This document shows, in pieces, positions 21,571 to 33,730 of a DNA stretch of 64,000 bases (position 1 is the stretch's first letter; the number at the start of each line of letters is the position of its first letter). The stretch comes from Triplophysa rosa (taxonomy: Eukaryota > Chordata > Actinopteri > Cypriniformes > Nemacheilidae), in NCBI RefSeq assembly GCF_024868665.1, contig NC_079893.1:14794549-14858548 (forward strand), given 5' to 3'. The position numbers and the translations under genes are program-made. The notes under the pieces are model-generated. The model made no database searches. It saw nothing but the letters and a program-made list of their open reading frames with translations, and was not told the origin of the DNA.

Positions 21571-22307
21571 TGCGGGTATGTATATGTTTTATATGTAACA
21601 GAGGTTGGTCCCCTGGGCAAGATTTTAGTTTGCACCCCTCCAATGCAAAATTATTAAATAAAAATATCTGAAAATGACATTTTAAAAGCAAAATTCATAT
21701 TTATTTTAATATAACATGAAATGTCATAAACATAAATAGGAAATAAGTAAATAAAAATCTACAAAAAATATTTGTAATAAAAATGTTTCTAATTTCCCTT
21801 ATAATAGAACTATTTGCTAAAACTGATTGTTTTCTCAATAATACTGCATGTTAGAGCTAATAAAATAAATATTTGCTTATTATACTTATATTATTTATAT
21901 TATTTTATTTTATACATGTTGTCACACTCTACGCAAATGCTTTAGTGACACAGATAAAAGTTGCATTTTAGATGTTTAGATTTTCTTAAATAAATGGCAT
22001 GGGCTAGTAATAGTTCCAGTAAACACACTTTAAAACCCGTTGAAACCAGTAAAAAAACAGCACGTTGCGTCAGTGTTAACTGAAGTGTTGTTGTAAATAA
22101 GCTATTTTAATATAGTTTGTAAACATAAATGGCTGAAACCTGTAATTTGTACCTCTATATTGTTATATTTTATGTTTCCAACTTTTTGCAGCTGATATTT
22201 TTTTATTTTATGTCACCTTTTGTATAAAGGTTTTTTTTATAAAAGGTTTTGTATACATATACTATCTGTGCTGACATGTGCAATGTTAGGTCTTATCTGA
22301 ACCTGCT
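21571..22307. other. gk intron, AT-rich
   Basis: No gene or recognised repeat. Long AT-rich stretches. Confidence 0.4.
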
Positions 22308-22385
22308 ATGAGCGGGATTCGAACCGGCAATCAGTCCGGCATGGAAGCAGGCGCTCGAACAAGGAGGGCACTGACACTTTAGCGT
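22308..22385 (-). repeat. tRNA-like sequence, probably part of a repeat
   Basis: On the minus strand the sequence reads GAGCGCCTGCTTCCATGCC then CCGGTTCGAATCCCGCTC, resembling the D-arm end, anticodon arm and T-arm (B box) of a tRNA. The acceptor stem and a clean D-arm are not evident, so a tRNA-derived repeat is more likely than a functional tRNA. Confidence 0.4.
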
Positions 22386-22519
22386 AAGTTGCGTTGTGAG
22401 GTTTACCCGGACAGCTCACACTAACTGGTCTCCGCTACACATACATAATTAACGCGTTAAGATGATGAATTAGAATCGCGTCATGATGCAAGAAGCTGTT
22501 CACATGTCGCATCTTTCTG

Positions 22520-22735
22520 CACTCTCGTCTGGTGCCCCTCTGGTCATTTTGTACCCTATGCAAATGCCTATGTCGTCTCTGCCATGGGTCAGCCCTGGTT
22601 GTTGTTTAACTGTAGTGTTTTGTTTGTTCCGTGCTCTAGTCCTAGTTTCCCTTATTGTTAGATTTTATAATAAAGCCTGCTTGCATTTGGATCCTATCAT
22701 CCTTCAACCGTGTGTCATGCTCTACTAACACCAAT
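22520..22735 (+). mobile_element. LTR-like fragment
   Basis: The stretch ends with TTTTATAATAAAGCCTGC followed by TTTGGATCC, resembling the polyadenylation end of a fish retrotransposon LTR. I found no partner LTR or target duplication, so this is tentative. Confidence 0.3.
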
Positions 22736-23817
22736 TTATGTGTGAATACGAATATACACAGTTCAATGCCGTGATTCTAATTTGGAACTGGTATAATTCT
22801 GCCTCTGTGGGTAAGCCCCTGACCCCTGCCTTTGTTTAGTGCTTATGATTCTTGAATTGTTTTTATAATATACTGTAATTGTTAATAAATTCATCTTATG
22901 TATTGTGACCCATGTCTCAGTACAACTTTCTTTGCAAGCTCTCAGTCTTTCACATTGTTGTTGGGTGACTTTGTCATTTCTGAGGTTTGTTTTTGATGAA
23001 ATATGATGTATATTGAATTTCAATATTATGACATTATCAAAACTCTATTGTAAAGGTACAATGAGAATTTTAAGGATGATCTATGGACAGAAATGCAATA
23101 TAATGTACATAACTATGTCTAAAGGGGTGTATAAAACCTTAGATAATGAATTGTGTGTTTTTATTATCCTAGAACAGGGGTCTCCAACAGTTGTTATTGC
23201 AGAAATAATGTGATAACAGCCAGCTGCTTGTACATTATCCTGCTTATTACACGGCTACTTGCCACATGAGATAAAAAACTGGACATGAAATGTGAATTTG
23301 AAATATTTTAATAGCTCATTTTTACCGAATGCAGACCTCCCGCGAGGAAAAGCCGGTTACTTTCAGTTTTAAGGTAATAGGCAATTTGGTTTAATCATTT
23401 GTAAACATAATGTCATACTGTATATCGTCGCTGTTAGGCGGAAACCTCCTATGTCCAAATTTGGTCAATTTCATATTTTTTCACAAATCGATGCTATTGG
23501 TCAGTCCCCATGTGGGTCTGTTATATTTACAAATAATTAACCAATCTAAAGTGTTGAAAATAGCTTGAGAGCAAATCTCTTAACTCCATTGGACACTTCA
23601 ACTGTCTGAGAAGTCTCGTAACTCCACCTCTTCTTCACTCCGCGGGAGCCTCTCGGCATTACGTCTCCTGATTGGAAGTTTTTTAGACAATAATGAGTGA
23701 AAATAGTTAGGTTAGATACATTTGAGTAGGTCTGTTTTGTTAAAAATCGATAGCTGTAATGCTTCGTTGCAGAAGGAAGCCCGTGAGCCTCGAAGGTAAA
23801 TTTGCGAGCAGATTCGG
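22736..23817. other. gk intron, unassigned
   Basis: No exon is supported. A GAAATAATGTGATAACAGCC block near 23200 looks like the edge of a dispersed repeat. Confidence 0.35.
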
Positions 23818-24157
23818 CTAATTTCCGCCTATTTGACAGCCTAGTCAGCTCATCGTTTTTTGTATTACATCACTTATAGTTCTTAAACCTTTAAAATAGA
23901 GTTCAGTCGTTAGCTTTGGTTAACTATTGAAGCCTTTTCTCTTGTCAAGAGGTTCAACGTGACCGCCGACTTTATTTGCATTCAGATTAATTTCCGCCTA
24001 TATTAGACAGCCTGTTTAACGTTTTATTTTGGTATTGCATCATTCATAGCTCTAACGTTTAAAATAGAGTTTAGGAAGATGTATGTAACCACAATCATTA
24101 GCTTTCATTAGCTTTTAAAGCCTTGTCTCTTGTCAAAAGGCTCAACGCAACCGCAGA
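23818..24157 (+). repeat. Tandem duplication, about 170 bp x 2
   Basis: TAATTTCCGCCTAT begins at about 23819 and again at 23989. Both units share AGACAGCCT-like, TTTAAAATAGAGTT and TCTTGTCAARAGG words and end with a CAACG.GACCGC-like stretch. The units differ by substitutions and a short insertion, so the duplication is old. Confidence 0.7.
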
Positions 24158-24222
24158 GTTTGATGAACACTGCTGGCAGCAGCGACGTCTGTGTCGGTAT
24201 GATTCTTATCAATGACAGCGTA

Positions 24223-24433
24223 ATCTCGTATCTCCCTGCTCCCAAGTCATAAACCTTGTATCTCCGATTAAACATGGTTTTGGGGAAATGTTGTGTTAAT
24301 GTTGGTACACAACAGTATATGATAGCAATATAAGGTATAATACCAACTTTAACGATACAAAGTTTAATAACTCAAAAAATATGCCGTTTTTTTAATTTCC
24401 TGAAAAATAATGGTTTTGGAGATACGAGGATTC
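24223..24433. mobile_element. Small inverted-repeat element (possible MITE)
   Basis: AATCTCGTATCTCC near 24223 and GGAGATACGAGGATT near 24418 are inverted copies about 190 bp apart. Size and ends fit a short MITE. No target duplication was verified. Confidence 0.4.
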
Positions 24434-24634
24434 CGCCCGACAGCGACGATACAGTATGTTAATGAAATACATATTGAAATTTAATTTGTCAAAAAAAGCC
24501 TGTCAAAATTATTTGCTAACGAACCTGCAAATGTCGCGACTGGCCAGTCAGAATCAAGCATTCCAACGAGATGTGTAATAAAACAGGGTTGGCGCTGTAG
24601 TGTGCAGGACGGTAGCTCTCCAATGAGCTATTTC

Positions 24635-24760
24635 CAGGGTTCGTACGGGTACTGAAAATCCTTAAAAATGATTGAATTTTAATTCTGTTGTCAAGGTTTA
24701 AATAATGCTTGGATTAGGGATAAAGGGCTTGAAACTGTTTGAAATTTGAATTGCTTAATA
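24635..24760 (+). mobile_element. hAT-like terminus
   Basis: CAGGGTTCGTACGGGTACTG resembles the CAGGGTT.GTACGG terminus of a fish hAT MITE, followed by the typical AAAATCCTTAAAAATGATTG. The other end was not found. Confidence 0.4.
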
Positions 24761-25049
24761 TCATATCAAATCAGTATGTGCAGTTCACTTTTTAGATAAA
24801 ATAACTGAGAAGTTCTTATTGCATTTGCCATTCGCATAAAAAAAAGTGAAAACGTGACAACATCTTTGTCGTGTGTCAGCCACCGCAGTGCTTCCAAATG
24901 GAGGGGCGAGTGGTGGACTGAGCCGGTAGGTTGCAAAAATAAAGTAATTTTATACAAAAGGGTTGTAAAATTCTAAGAATCTCTTTTAGCCAAAACACGA
25001 TAACAATTAAGTAAAACATATAAGCAGATGGATAATATTAACATGTTAC

Positions 25050-25130
25050 CTCTAGGGCATAGCATGCTGGTTTGTCACATCCTAATTTGTAAGCAACCGT
25101 TGTCAGAAGGCCATGGTCTGACATTACAGG
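25050..25130 (-). CDS. gk: gk exon encoding [20 protein letters not shown]...
   Basis: Acceptor TTTCATTTCCTATAG precedes 25130. The exon is 81 bp, phase 0 at both ends, and reads [20 protein letters not shown] then PACYALE. This matches the [23 protein letters not shown] segment of vertebrate glycerol kinase. The donor is GTAACA. It is separated by about 37.65 kb of transposons from the preceding microexon. Confidence 0.93.
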
Positions 25131-25485
25131 CTATAGGAAATGAAATAGAAAGTGTTAGAATACAAAAAATGACATGTCACAATCACTCACAGCCCAAACA
25201 AACACTGAACTTCCATGTCATTCACTGTTAAAACCATATCAAATCTCACTTCAACTTTTCTGTAGTGTAATTACTTTACGTTGCCTTAAAATGATAAGGT
25301 TTTATCTGCGTTCTGGGTAGTTTTGAGATATTGAGCTTTAAAGTTTTTGCATTTCATATAGCAAAAATGATATGGGAAACAAATCTCTTTCATGCATGAA
25401 AAAGACAGAGAACCTAAATGTATTATAAATGTACAATTTCAAAATTTTCTGAAATTTGTAAATGGGGATTTGGAAAAGGTCAAAC

Positions 25486-25555
25486 GCAGATAGAACCTTC
25501 TGATTCTGAAAAACCACTTCCTGTTTAGATTTATAAGGTTCTATCTGCAAAACAT
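25486..25555. repeat. Inverted pair of GCAGATAGAACCTT motifs
   Basis: GCAGATAGAACCTT near 25488 and AAGGTTCTATCTGC near 25536 are exact inverted copies about 35 bp apart. The same word occurs twice at 5920-5995, indicating a small foldback repeat family. Confidence 0.55.
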
Positions 25556-27568
25556 TAATTAAAGCAATACATTTTCCAGCAACACAAACAATTTACTTGC
25601 TAAAACATTACATTAGTTTTGTAATATTGTGTTGACATGTATAGAAAAGTTACATTTAAATGCTTTATGAGTTTTATTTCATATTTTAGGACGCATAACT
25701 TTTTGTTCAAGTTAAGCATAAAAGACATTGCTAAATGTTTTATCTATAGTGCAGATGTTCATTTCAGTTAGGTATATGGTAGGTAATTCTACACATTATT
25801 GCATAAACAATTAAGTTTCCGTTGGTTTAGACCAGTGTTTCTCAATGGGGGCGGTACAGCCCCCAAGTGGGCGTTCAGAGAACATTTGGGGGGCGATGGA
25901 AGCAAGATCTTTGAAAGGGGGGCATTCAGGTGTTCTTTGTGTGCGTTCGCAAATTTGCACCAATATCCAGGCAAGACAAGTTTAAACATTTACCTGCAAA
26001 ATATTACGATCTGCCTCAGGAGCAGCTAGGGTGCAAACTGTGGTTATAATATAGCTGTGAATGTTTTTGACCACAAACACCACGTGATCACCACTGCTCA
26101 TTGAGCGCACAGTGCTGGTGACTTGCACCCAAAATCCACCCTCTTCACCCCGGAGTCCCGGACACAGTTCTTCGTGGCAGCCGCGTTGGCTTTAATCAAA
26201 TATTCAAGAACATATCAATAAATTTGTATTCTCCCCGAGATGCGTGCACCACCTTGCCTCTACAAAACGTTTGGGCCACTACAGGAAAAAGGGACAGCTG
26301 AGGCTTCGCCACATTGCGTGAGAAAAACACTTCAAAGGGTCCACTTAAAGGCCATGGAGAGTCGAAGAAATTAAATGGGTAATCTTTCTTTGCCTTTATT
26401 ATAGAACACGAATAAAGGCAACTATTAGCTGTTCTGAAACGTTAAATCCAAACAGGAATTACAGCAAGCTCGAACACAAAATGGAATTCTCTATTGCTGA
26501 AAGCAGTTCCTCCTGTATAGGATACATTCACGTTAGAGAGGCATGTAAATGTGCTGCTAGTAATGTATGTGCAACGATTTATGTTTCTACTGGGTGTTCA
26601 ACAACCTCAGGATGCTGGAGGGCTTAACTTTCCCAGAGCAATGCGAGCAAGTTTTTAAAAGTAATGTGTTATAGAACTTTACCACTAACATAGTCGACCG
26701 TGAACAGATAATGTGCATATGACATCTTAACTTGCACATACCGATCAGCATTCAACAAGCGAGAGATTGAAGATCAAACTGCTCCATGAGCATTTGAATC
26801 ATTCTTGCGGTACTTTGATGTCACATGCCAATAGATATGCGCAGTGCGGCAAACACACCAAAATACATTGAAGTAGTATCATATAAAATTCGGGATTGGC
26901 GCCTCTGTCACGTGAGAGCTGTGTCATGTAACCATGACGTCAGCTGACTGTAGGGGCAGTTTTAACTGAATAGTGAGAGTGTAAAAATGTGAAACAAATA
27001 GGCTACCTACAAATTTCTCCATTTACTGTGGGTAACATCTGTACCTTTCATTGCACATTATATGACAGTTGAGTTTGCATGAACATAATTAATTATATTC
27101 ACTTCCACTCTAATGACAGCATTTAAAATGAATTACATTTAACTCTATTTATGATGTAGAAATGTTTATGCAGAAACTCTAATATATTGTAATCATCTTT
27201 GGGTAGGATATTAATTCTCTACGTATCTAATCATCATCATATCTGAGCCCAAAATGTACACTGCTTGGACAGTTTCAAGATAATAAAAAATAAATACATC
27301 CAATAACTTCTACATTGTAATAAGTGTTTATTCTTGTAAGAAGATTGTATTGTTTTCATTTGCATAATTATGAACACAAATTATTAATGACAAAACGTCT
27401 TGGTTACGGCTGTAACCTCAGTTCCCTGATGGAGGGAACGAGACGTTGTGTGGAGCCGACAGATGGGGTTCGTCCCTGAGAACCAATCGCTTCCGACTTC
27501 TTATAAAAGGCCAATGAAAATTGGCGAATGAAATTTGCATTCCGGACTCCGCCCCCGGATATACGGGT

Positions 27569-27576
27569 ATAAAAGG
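27569..27576 (+). promoter_or_regulatory. TATA box in the DIRS copy C 3' terminal repeat
   Basis: TATAAAAG within GGGTATAAAAGGGAG points inward from the 3' terminal repeat, opposite to the coding strand. It is the inverted counterpart of the box at 32893-32900. A role in antisense transcription is inferred. Confidence 0.4.
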
Positions 27577-28449
27577 GAGACGGCGTGCCTCATTCATTCA
27601 CCTTAGTTCTGAGGAGCCTGAGACCTCTCACGACTGCTGCAGTGGGCAGCACGTGTTGTGGCAAGAAGAACACAACGTCTCGTTCCCTCCATCAGGGAAC
27701 TGAGGTTACAACCGTAACCAAGACGTTCTCTTTCTGTCGGTCTCTCGGCTGAGAGAACACTGTGCCCTGTCACAATCTCTAGCGAAGCGACAATGACTGG
27801 CCTGGGCGTGTCAGCCGTGAGCACTACCGCGAAATTGTAACCTACCAGTGGGTAGGTAAGGGGTCCCAGAGCTTTACTTGAAAGGTAGGAAGGCCCCTGC
27901 CTTCGGCCTCACAGGCGGCGGCCTTGTTTCTCTAACAGTGAGAAGCCGCCTGGTACCGTAAGGCCACTGGGAAAGCGCTACTTCCTCAAGCGGTGGATGC
28001 GCTACAGAGACCACTTCCTACCAGAGGGAGGAGTTTAGTGAAGATACCAACATGGTCTCACCGATGGGGGAGAACTCATGGGAAGAATGTGCAGACTGAA
28101 GGAGTTAACCGTGAGGTGGAGGTCCACCTAGAGAAGGTCATGGGTTACCAAGGTGGGAACCAATCATTAAGATACATCAGACGGAACCGCCCTGCTGGGG
28201 GGGTTACAACGTCTGGTAGCACTAGGTCCGGTTAGAGCTATGTTGTGGATAACTCAGAAGGTACCCGGCCTAAGGGGCAGGGCTGCTCTGCCCAGCCCGC
28301 CCGCAGGAGGTGCTTGCTTAGTGATGGATGGAGTGCCTGTTCTTCACCCAGGCTAGTTAGTATGCTGACCCCCTTAGGAGAAAGGGGGGAAGGTACTGTC
28401 ATAGGCGTACACCCTACCGGCCGCCAGTCTTGCCTGATGCCTGCAAGAC

Positions 28450-29435
28450 TCAAGCCGATACCAGTTTAACGCGGAGGCTGTAGGACCTCGCGAAGGTGAT
28501 GGGTGCAGCCCAACCCGCAGCTCTGCAGATGTCTGCCAGAGAGGCACCTCGAGCCAGTGCCCACGAGAAGGCTGTACTCCGTGTGGAGAGAGCTCTCACC
28601 CAGTGGGCGTAGGCGATCTTAGGACAGGTACGCCATAGTGACGGCGTCAATGATCCAGTGCGACAATCTCTGTTTGAGACAGCCCTCCCTGCTGATCTCC
28701 AAAACAGACAAAGAGCTGCTCAGAGCTCATGTGGCTCTGCGTGCGGTCCAAGCAGAGGTGCAATGCGCGTCCTGGACACAACACGGATGGGGTTGGGTCT
28801 TCCTCCCCGGTGGGGAGCGCACTGTAAGTTCACCACCTGCTGTAGGGGGAGTGATGGGAACCTTGGGCACGTAGCCGGGCCGGGGTCTCAGGATAGCGTG
28901 AGAATCACCCAGCCCGAGTTCTAGGCAATCTGTCAACACGGAGAATGCTTGTAGGTCCGCTACCCTCTTGAGCGCCATCCGGAGAGCCGTCTTCATCGTG
29001 AGGTGAGAAAGAGCGGCATCTCCTAGGGGCTCCAGGACCGCATCAATGTCGCAAGAGGGTACGGAGCGCGGGTGAGGTGGTAGCCTTCCCATGCCCTTTA
29101 GGAACCAAATGATCAGGTTGTGCTGTCCTAGAGATTACCAGCAACTGAGTCGTGATGAGGGCGGCTCCATACACGTTCAGTGTGGAAGGGGAGAGATTAC
29201 TCTCAAGTCTCTGGAAGGAAAGCACGTACCCAATCAAGCAACTTCGCGGGTCTTCTCTTTGAGAAGAGCACCAGGATGAGAAGACGCACCACTTATAGGC
29301 GTATAGTCGCCTAGTGGCCAGGGCCCTAGCCTGAGTAGTGGTCTTAACCGCCGCAGGGGGTAGGCCACTCAGGATCTTCTCGTTCCGTCCAGGGGCCAGA
29401 CATGGAGGTTCCAGAGGTCTGGCCCAGGATGCCAT
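28450..29435 (-). pseudogene. DIRS copy C tyrosine recombinase, broken
   Basis: The N-terminal part reads ALATRRLYAYKWCVFSSWC and LSPSTLNVYGAAL. The first arginine region is ALKRVADLQAFSV. The C-terminal part reads ALSTRSTAFSWALARG and AGWAAPITFARSYSLRV. Compared with copy A the catalytic histidine of H-S-T-R is replaced by leucine, and the reading lies in at least three frames, so the enzyme cannot be made. Confidence 0.85.
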
Positions 29436-29687
29436 AACGTGCCCTTCCCCTGGGAAAGCAGGTACTTAGTCAGGGGAATCGGCCAGGGGGGAGCTGTCGT
29501 CAAGAGCAATAGCTCCGAGAACCAAGTCTGGTTGGGCCAGTATGGCGCAACTAGTACACTTGATGCACCTCTTCCCTGACCTTGCACAGGGTCTGTGCAA
29601 TGAGGCTCACTAATTTGTGGGGCGTACTTTTGCTTGTCCCACGGCCAGCTGTGCGCTAGAGCATCCGTGCCTCGGGCGGGGAGTACC

Positions 29688-31274
29688 TTAGCGGGCAATG
29701 GGTGGTGTCCAGGGAGGAGAAGGGGTCTGCCTGAGCCCGCCCGAACTGTACCCAATGAGCTGGACTGCGCGGGGGTGGAATCGCCACTCTCCACGAGGCG
29801 TCAACTGACGAGAGAGCGCATCGGCTGTCTGTTTCAGGTCGCCTGGGATATGTGTGGCTCGCAGGGATCTGCTCACCTGTGGACTCAACAGGAGGAGGCG
29901 TCGGGTGAGTCGTGTTAGCTGCCGTGAGCGAACGCCACCCTGGCGGTTTATATACGCTACAGCAGTTGTGCTGTCTGACTGGACTAGCATGTGCTTGTTC
30001 TGCACGAGAGGTTGTAGCCCCTTCAGTGCGGGTAGCACATCCAACAACTCTAGGCAGTTGATATGCCTGCGCAGGCGGGGGCCCGTCCATCGCCCCGACA
30101 CTACGTGCCCGTTGCACGGCAACACACGGCACCCCAACCCTGCAGGGACTCGTCTGTCGTCACCATGACGCGTCTCGACCTGCCCGAGAGGGACCCCCGT
30201 CCGTAGAAAGGTCATTGAAGACCAAGGGCTTAGGGTGCATCGGGAGAGGCGTAAACACCATCCGCCTGCTGCCGATGTGCCACGCTCTCCAGGGAACTCG
30301 ACTCTGTAGCCAGTGTTGGATCGGTCTCATGTGCATCAACCCGAGGGGTATCACCACCGTCGAGGATGCCATGTGCCCAGGAGCCTCTTGTGCCCGCTGA
30401 CTGTTTGAAATATTCCAGGCAGTTCAACACTGACTGAGCGCAGTCGTGCTGTAATGGAGACAGAATTGAGGTCCATACCAAAAAAGAGTATGCTCTGCAC
30501 AGAGGAGAGCTTGCTCCTTTTCGGTTGACCTGTGGTCCCGATCGATCTAGGTGCCGAAGCACTAGGTCCCTTTGTGTGTACATAACAGGTCTCGCGAGTG
30601 TGTCAAATGAGCCAGTCATCGAGATAGTTTAGTACCCGCACACCTCTCTCCCTGAGGGGAGTGAGGGCGGCTTCCACGATCTTCGTGAAGACTCCTGGGG
30701 ACAGGGACAGACCGAAAGGGAGGACTCTGTACTAATTTGCCTGACCCTCGAAAGTGAACCGTAGGAACGGGCGATGGTGAGGGAGCATGGAGACATGAGA
30801 GTAAGCGTCCTTCAGGTCGATTGCCATGAATCCATCTTGACATCTAATAGATGCCAGGATGCGCTTCTGCGTGAGCATCCTGAATGGCAGCTTGAGTAGG
30901 TGCCTGTTCAGGGTACGCAGATCTAGCGACCCCCGCTTTTTTGGGGACGATGAAGTACGGGCTGTAAAACCCGTTGAACATCTCGGCTAGAGGGACGAGC
31001 ACGATCGCTTCCTCACCAGAGGGGTGGTGACCTCGGCCCAAAGCACGGGAGCATCCTTGCCTCTGCTAAGGTTGAGACGATGCCCCGAAACTTGGGCGGG
31101 CGTCTGGGGAGTTGGATCGCGTAGCCGAGACGGACCGTATCCTGTAGTCACCGTGACGGTTTGGGAAGCTCTTGTCAGGATCCCAGGGACCGAGACAGGG
31201 AGGCTAGGGGTACGTTCTGCTTCATCGACCTCCCGGGGGTGGTTCGATGGCTGGCAGTGCGGATCCCTCGCCAT
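29688..31274 (-). pseudogene. DIRS copy C reverse transcriptase/RNase H, broken
   Basis: The RT start is seen as EMFNGFYSPYFIVPKK (near 30970), and the frame then shifts repeatedly through 30844-30230. The RNase H part is the best preserved: GHVVSGRWTGPRLRRHINCL, VQSDSTTAVAYINRQGG (the acidic motif deleted in copy A) and ATHIPGDLKQTADALSRQ. Copy C therefore supplies the reference for the segment copy A has lost. Confidence 0.85.
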
Positions 31275-31424
31275 GGGGGGGCCCCCGGAGAGGAGATCGG
31301 CTCTGCACTTTTACCTGCCTGGCAATGATGTAACACAATGCACCGTCGAATGAGAGTGCTTAGGCTGCTGATTATCCTCGACATTGGGTCTCGCCGTGAC
31401 GCAACATTGAGTTGCCGAACACCG

Positions 31425-32947
31425 TCATGTAGAGGGTGAGAGCGGCAGTGATAAACGCCCAGAGAGAGAGAAAACTCTTAGAAGTCGGCTGTTGGGACGG
31501 GGCAGGAACCGTCCTGGATCGACCAACCAGCAATGGAATGGCTGGGGTCGGGCCCGAAGGTATTCTCGATCTCCCTGGGGTCTTCCCATGAGGGCCGCTT
31601 TGGCTTCCGCCGCGGCTGCTGATGGGGTGGTGGTCTCCTCTTCAATGTCTCGAAGAGGACCAGGGCTGCTGGGAAGCAGACGGTGCACGGGATCTCGGTG
31701 GCCGAGTCACGGCTGGGGAGGGAGGATATACTTGATATCCTCTGTCTGCTCCTTTACTGTCGAGAACTGCAGCTCGACAGTATCACCAAACAGCCTCCCT
31801 TGCGAGTTGGGTGCATCGAGAAAGCGGACTTTCTCGGCGTTCATCTGTGCAAGGTTCAGCCAGAGGTGTCTCTTCTGGACCACAAGTGTGGACATCGCCC
31901 GAACCAGGGCCCGCGCGATCACCTTGGTCGCCCGTAGAGCGAGGTCGGTGACGGCGCGGAGTTCCTGCCTAAGCGCTGGGTCGGTCTTACCCTCGTGGAA
32001 CTCTCTCTGCGCATTGGCCTGATGGACCTGCAGGATGGCCATAGCATGGAGAGAGAGGACAGCTTGGCCCGCAGCAGAGTAAGCTCTCGATACCTCAGAT
32101 GCCGAAAAGCCTACGTGCTTTGGACGGGAGTCTAGGTCGAGCCCCTGGGGGACATCGACATATCCTCTAGCTGCCCGGCCATCGAGGGAAGAAAGGGCGA
32201 TGGAACTAGTTGACGTGTACGCGCCGAATGGGGAGCGTTCCAGGTCGTACTAGGTTCCTCATGCACTTCCGGGGGAACACGGCACTGGGGGCGAGTGCGG
32301 CTTGGAGCCGCTCTCAAGCCCGAGGTACCGTGTAACCAGCCGCGAGCGTTGGGAGAGGCAGTGCGGTGCACCGCAACCCAATGCCGGCGGCCCGGGAAAG
32401 CATGGCTGACATTTCGACGTCCGCTTCTTCCTGAGCTCGACCCCCCGAGGGAGGGAGCTTCAAGGAATCGTTGGAGTCTGATGCCAGTAAGTCACCCTCC
32501 GATGCTGCAACAGACATCTCATCATCACGTACCGTATCCGATACGTGGTTGAGGAACAAGACTGTGGGACCGCAGTGCGGGCAGGACGTACCCACAACAT
32601 CTGCCCCAGCGTACTGGAAGCAGACAATGTGTCCGTCCCCCTCCTCGATGAGTGTGTTGCACCCACAAGAACAGCGGGACATGCCACGCTGGAGAAATTT
32701 GCTCTTTTAGAGAAAAAACTCGAAAACTTCTGGAACCGCCGAGACGCCCAGGGGAAGTCGCAGCAGGAAGGGACAGTCCGCTGCACCACATCGTAGAGCC
32801 GGCAGTTGTAGTTGCTACTTGTAGCGAAGTCTGTTGATCATGAGCGAAGGCTCCGAAGAACAAAAGGTCAATGAATGAGGCACGCCGTCTCCCTTTTATA
32901 CCCGGATATCCGGGGGCGGAGTCCGGCATGCAAATTTCATTCGCCAA
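31425..32947 (-). pseudogene. DIRS copy C gag-like protein, broken
   Basis: Fragments include a cysteine-rich start, CSCGCNTLIEEGDGHIVC and TSCPHC (near 32682-32540), an acidic middle, AASEGDLLASDSNDS, and a conserved C-terminal segment, LRATKVIARALVRAMSTL then VVQKRHLWLNLAQM and GRLFGDTVE (31990-31750). The same protein is better preserved in copy E. DIRS gag is thought to bind element RNA and form the particle. Frames are interrupted between the fragments. Confidence 0.8.
32893..32900 (-). promoter_or_regulatory. TATA box in the DIRS copy C 5' terminal repeat
   Basis: On the minus strand TATAAAAG in GGGTATAAAAGGGAG points toward gag, about 15-30 bp before the end of the terminal repeat. 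It is a plausible core promoter for element transcription. Copy E has an equivalent at 50141-50148. Confidence 0.45.
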
Positions 32948-33730
32948 TTTTCATTGGCCTTTTCTAAGAATTCGGAAGCGATTGGTTCTCAGGGACGAAC
33001 CCCATCTGTCGGCTCGACACAACGTCGAGAGACCGACAGAAAGGGAACTTGCATTATACCTCTGATGGAAGCACACACTGGCACACACATTAAGGCCTAT
33101 AAACTTACACACCTAAGTGAAGTGAATATAAGCAGCTTTTTAGGTTTTATTATGCATTTAGGAGAGAATTGAAGTTGAAGTTAAAACATTCTACTTCACA
33201 TAGATCTTGCTCCTTAGGAAAGTATGGTGATATTCCAACTGGCCAATCAAATCTGTTATTTGACTTTCAGTGACATGCTTTTTATTCATTTTTATTAGTG
33301 TTTCACGAGACAAACAAATACACATTTATTGAATGTATACCAATGATCCCAATTCAGTGACATGCGTTTTAAATTATATAATAATAACAAATAATGTATT
33401 TTTATTATTATTATTATGAAATCATTTAGCCCATTATTTTTGTGGGGGGTGGAAAGGGACCTGGAGAATGGATGGGGGGCGCTGGCTCAAAAAAGGTTGA
33501 GAACCAGTGGTTTAAACAGACGAAAGCTACTGTAATCTGACCTAGACTGTATTCTACAAAAGGTGGGACAGGCTAAATTAATTCAAGAGATGACTATGGT
33601 TGAAAGAACATGATAATGTTAATTGTTGTAATTGAGACTGTTGACATTGTTAACTATTTGGCCAATATAGGGCTTTATATTGTAAAATGTAAGGCATTAA
33701 TCGCATTATGGAGTGTCATGTACATAAATA

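Larger units (their letters stand above)
27397..33045 (-). mobile_element. DIRS retrotransposon, copy C, full length
   Basis: A complete-length DIRS element of 5649 bp, flanked by AAC on both sides (27394-27396 and 33046-33048; GTT on the coding strand). Inverted terminal repeats of about 160 bp (about 27447-27603 and 32871-33028) are nearly identical. An internal complementary region near 27660-27730 repeats the outer end inverted. On the minus strand the order is gag (32947 to about 31425), RT/RNase H (31274 to about 29690), tyrosine recombinase (29435 to 28450), 3' region. Coding frames contain many frameshifts and stops, so it is inactive. Confidence 0.92.
25833..33509. mobile_element. 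hAT element with 8-bp target duplication, host to DIRS copy C
   Basis: The left end CAGTGTTTCTCAATG and the right end, read inward, CACTGGTTCTCAACC are imperfect terminal inverted repeats of the hAT type. Flanking 8-mers are GTTTAGAC (25825-25832) and GTTTAAAC (33510-33517), one mismatch apart, the size typical of hAT. Removing the 5649-bp DIRS insertion leaves about 2 kb of hAT sequence, in which I see no transposase, so it was probably non-autonomous. It sits in the long gk intron. Confidence 0.8.

Noticed and set aside
22308..22385. Functional tRNA gene on the minus strand
   Set aside because: A B box and anticodon-arm-like sequence are present, but no complete acceptor stem or D-arm, so a repeat-derived tRNA-like segment is more likely.
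23755..23805. Short exon between GCAG and GGTAAAT near 23775-23800
   Set aside because: It is only about 25 bp, with no conserved protein and inside repeat-like sequence. Chance splice signals are likely.
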